Source: Neobacillus sp. PS3-40 (GTDB lineage: Bacteria > Bacillota > Bacilli > Bacillales > Cytobacillaceae). From it: 64,000 nt of DNA. The stretch lies in contig NZ_CP133266.1 of the NCBI RefSeq assembly GCF_030915485.1, forward strand, positions 372,001-436,000, written 5' to 3'. How positions within the stretch are numbered: position 1 is the stretch's first letter; the number at the start of each line of letters is the position of its first letter. The notes below the pieces were generated by a model. That model ran no database searches. It was not told the origin of the DNA and saw only the letters and a program-made list of their open reading frames with translations. The position numbers and the translations under genes were made by a program. This document shows positions 63,509-64,000 of this stretch, in pieces.

Positions 63509-64000
63509 CTATTCATTTTCAAGTTTTTCAGTCGATAAACGTACGGCAGCTTCTTCTGCTTCCTTATATGCTTTTTCCAATATGTCTTCAAGATTTAATA
63601 GAGCAGTCCCTTGGGCCCTAATTATTTGATAATCTTCAATTCCCATTAAATTAAACATTGATTTCAGGTATTTATGAGAGTATTCAACCTCGGAATACCA
63701 ATCGTTATTTGTATAAATTGATCCGCTGGCTTGTATAACGAGTAAACTTCTGCCATCTTTTAGTAAACCCATTGGTCCATTTTCCGTGTATTTAAAAGTC
63801 TCCCGAACAATAAGAATGTTATCCATATAGTCTTTTAGCTTTGAAGGTATGTTAAAGTTATGCAGAGGTATAACGATTACATACTTATTTGCGCTTTTAA
63901 ATTGATGTAATATCGTAGTCATACGCTGAGTAATTCTTCTCTCTTCATCTGTAATCCGTTCACCTTCCGCTAACTTTTTCCAAGCACTTAAAACAGTAGG
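63509..64000 (-). CDS. azoR: FMN-dependent NADH-azoreductase, 3' part
   Basis: The frame is open to the last base of the window, so the start lies outside. The visible 163 residues show the AzoR/AcpD pattern: AWKKLAEGERITDEE, ANKYVIVIPLHNFNIPSKLKDYMD (flavin-binding loop), ETFKYTENGPMGLLKD and VIQASGS. The enzyme reduces quinones and azo dyes with NADH via FMN, and protects against electrophiles. It is the first gene seen of the unit with ykkCD and the AhpD-like gene. Confidence 0.87.
   Translation of the reverse strand, partial: PTVLSAWKKLAEGERITDEERRITQRMTTILHQFKSANKYVIVIPLHNFNIPSKLKDYMDNILIVRETFKYTENGPMGLLKDGRSLLVIQASGSIYTNNDWYSEVEYSHKYLKSMFNLMGIEDYQIIRAQGTALLNLEDILEKAYKEAEEAAVRLSTEKLENE

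Overview
The window comes from a low-GC, spore-forming Bacillaceae chromosome, probably a Bacillus/Neobacillus-like soil species. The evidence is AT-rich intergenic DNA, strong AAGGAGG-type ribosome binding sites, frequent TTG/GTG starts, a gamma-SASP-like spore protein, a KinB-like sensor kinase, and typical Bacillus families (YfiBC, YkkCD, YfnB-type HAD, DUF2935, DUF1292, DUF438). No rRNA, tRNA, CRISPR array or prophage was seen.

Layout. 1-5490: the 3' part of a GH18 hydrolase, a giant polytopic membrane protein and a DUF2935 protein. 5690-17100: a catabolic cluster on the minus strand (2-oxoacid dehydrogenase E1a-E1b-E2-E3, an amino acid permease, a Leu/Phe-type amino acid dehydrogenase, phosphotransacylase and acyl kinase), with a divergent LysR regulator. 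Together these would import an amino acid, deaminate it, oxidatively decarboxylate the 2-oxoacid and recover ATP from the acyl-CoA. The dehydrogenase carries phenylalanine-dehydrogenase-type pocket residues and the E1 alpha is PDH-like, so the substrate may not be branched-chain only. 17355-24982: a hypothetical protein, histidine kinase, FAD monooxygenase, DUF438-hemerythrin-PAS protein, FetAB-type ABC exporter and a lone holin-like protein. 25286-33603: an 8.3-kb gene for a cyclic beta-1,2-glucan synthase-like protein.

34077-46043: a spore-protein candidate, small proteins, a secreted Cys-x-Cys protein, Fsa, IlvE, a LysE exporter, a polar amino acid ABC importer without its ATPase, a DHA2 exporter, a GH15-like hydrolase and a GGDEF-EAL protein. 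46488-54184: cysteine desulfidase, a MITE with target duplication, a heterodimeric ABC exporter with one degenerate ATP site, a tautomerase and an MFS transporter. 54950-56609: a persulfide-response cluster (CstR, rhodanese proteins, glutaredoxin) with two matching ATACC-N6-GGTAT operators. 57366-64000: an MFS transporter, an IS1595-type remnant, small membrane proteins, a YfnB-like phosphatase, an AhpD-like protein, a YkkCD SMR pair and a partial azoreductase.

Intergenic DNA is rich in non-coding repeats: three copies of a dispersed hairpin element, a tandem array of ~55-bp units, two pairs of inverted GGCTGTTTTCG-type ends, a 254-bp MITE whose left end matches the IS remnant, and several long perfect palindromes. 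The strongest points for follow-up are the specificity of the amino-acid catabolic cluster, the CstR circuit with its Cys-less rhodanese-like protein, and the MITE/IS family.
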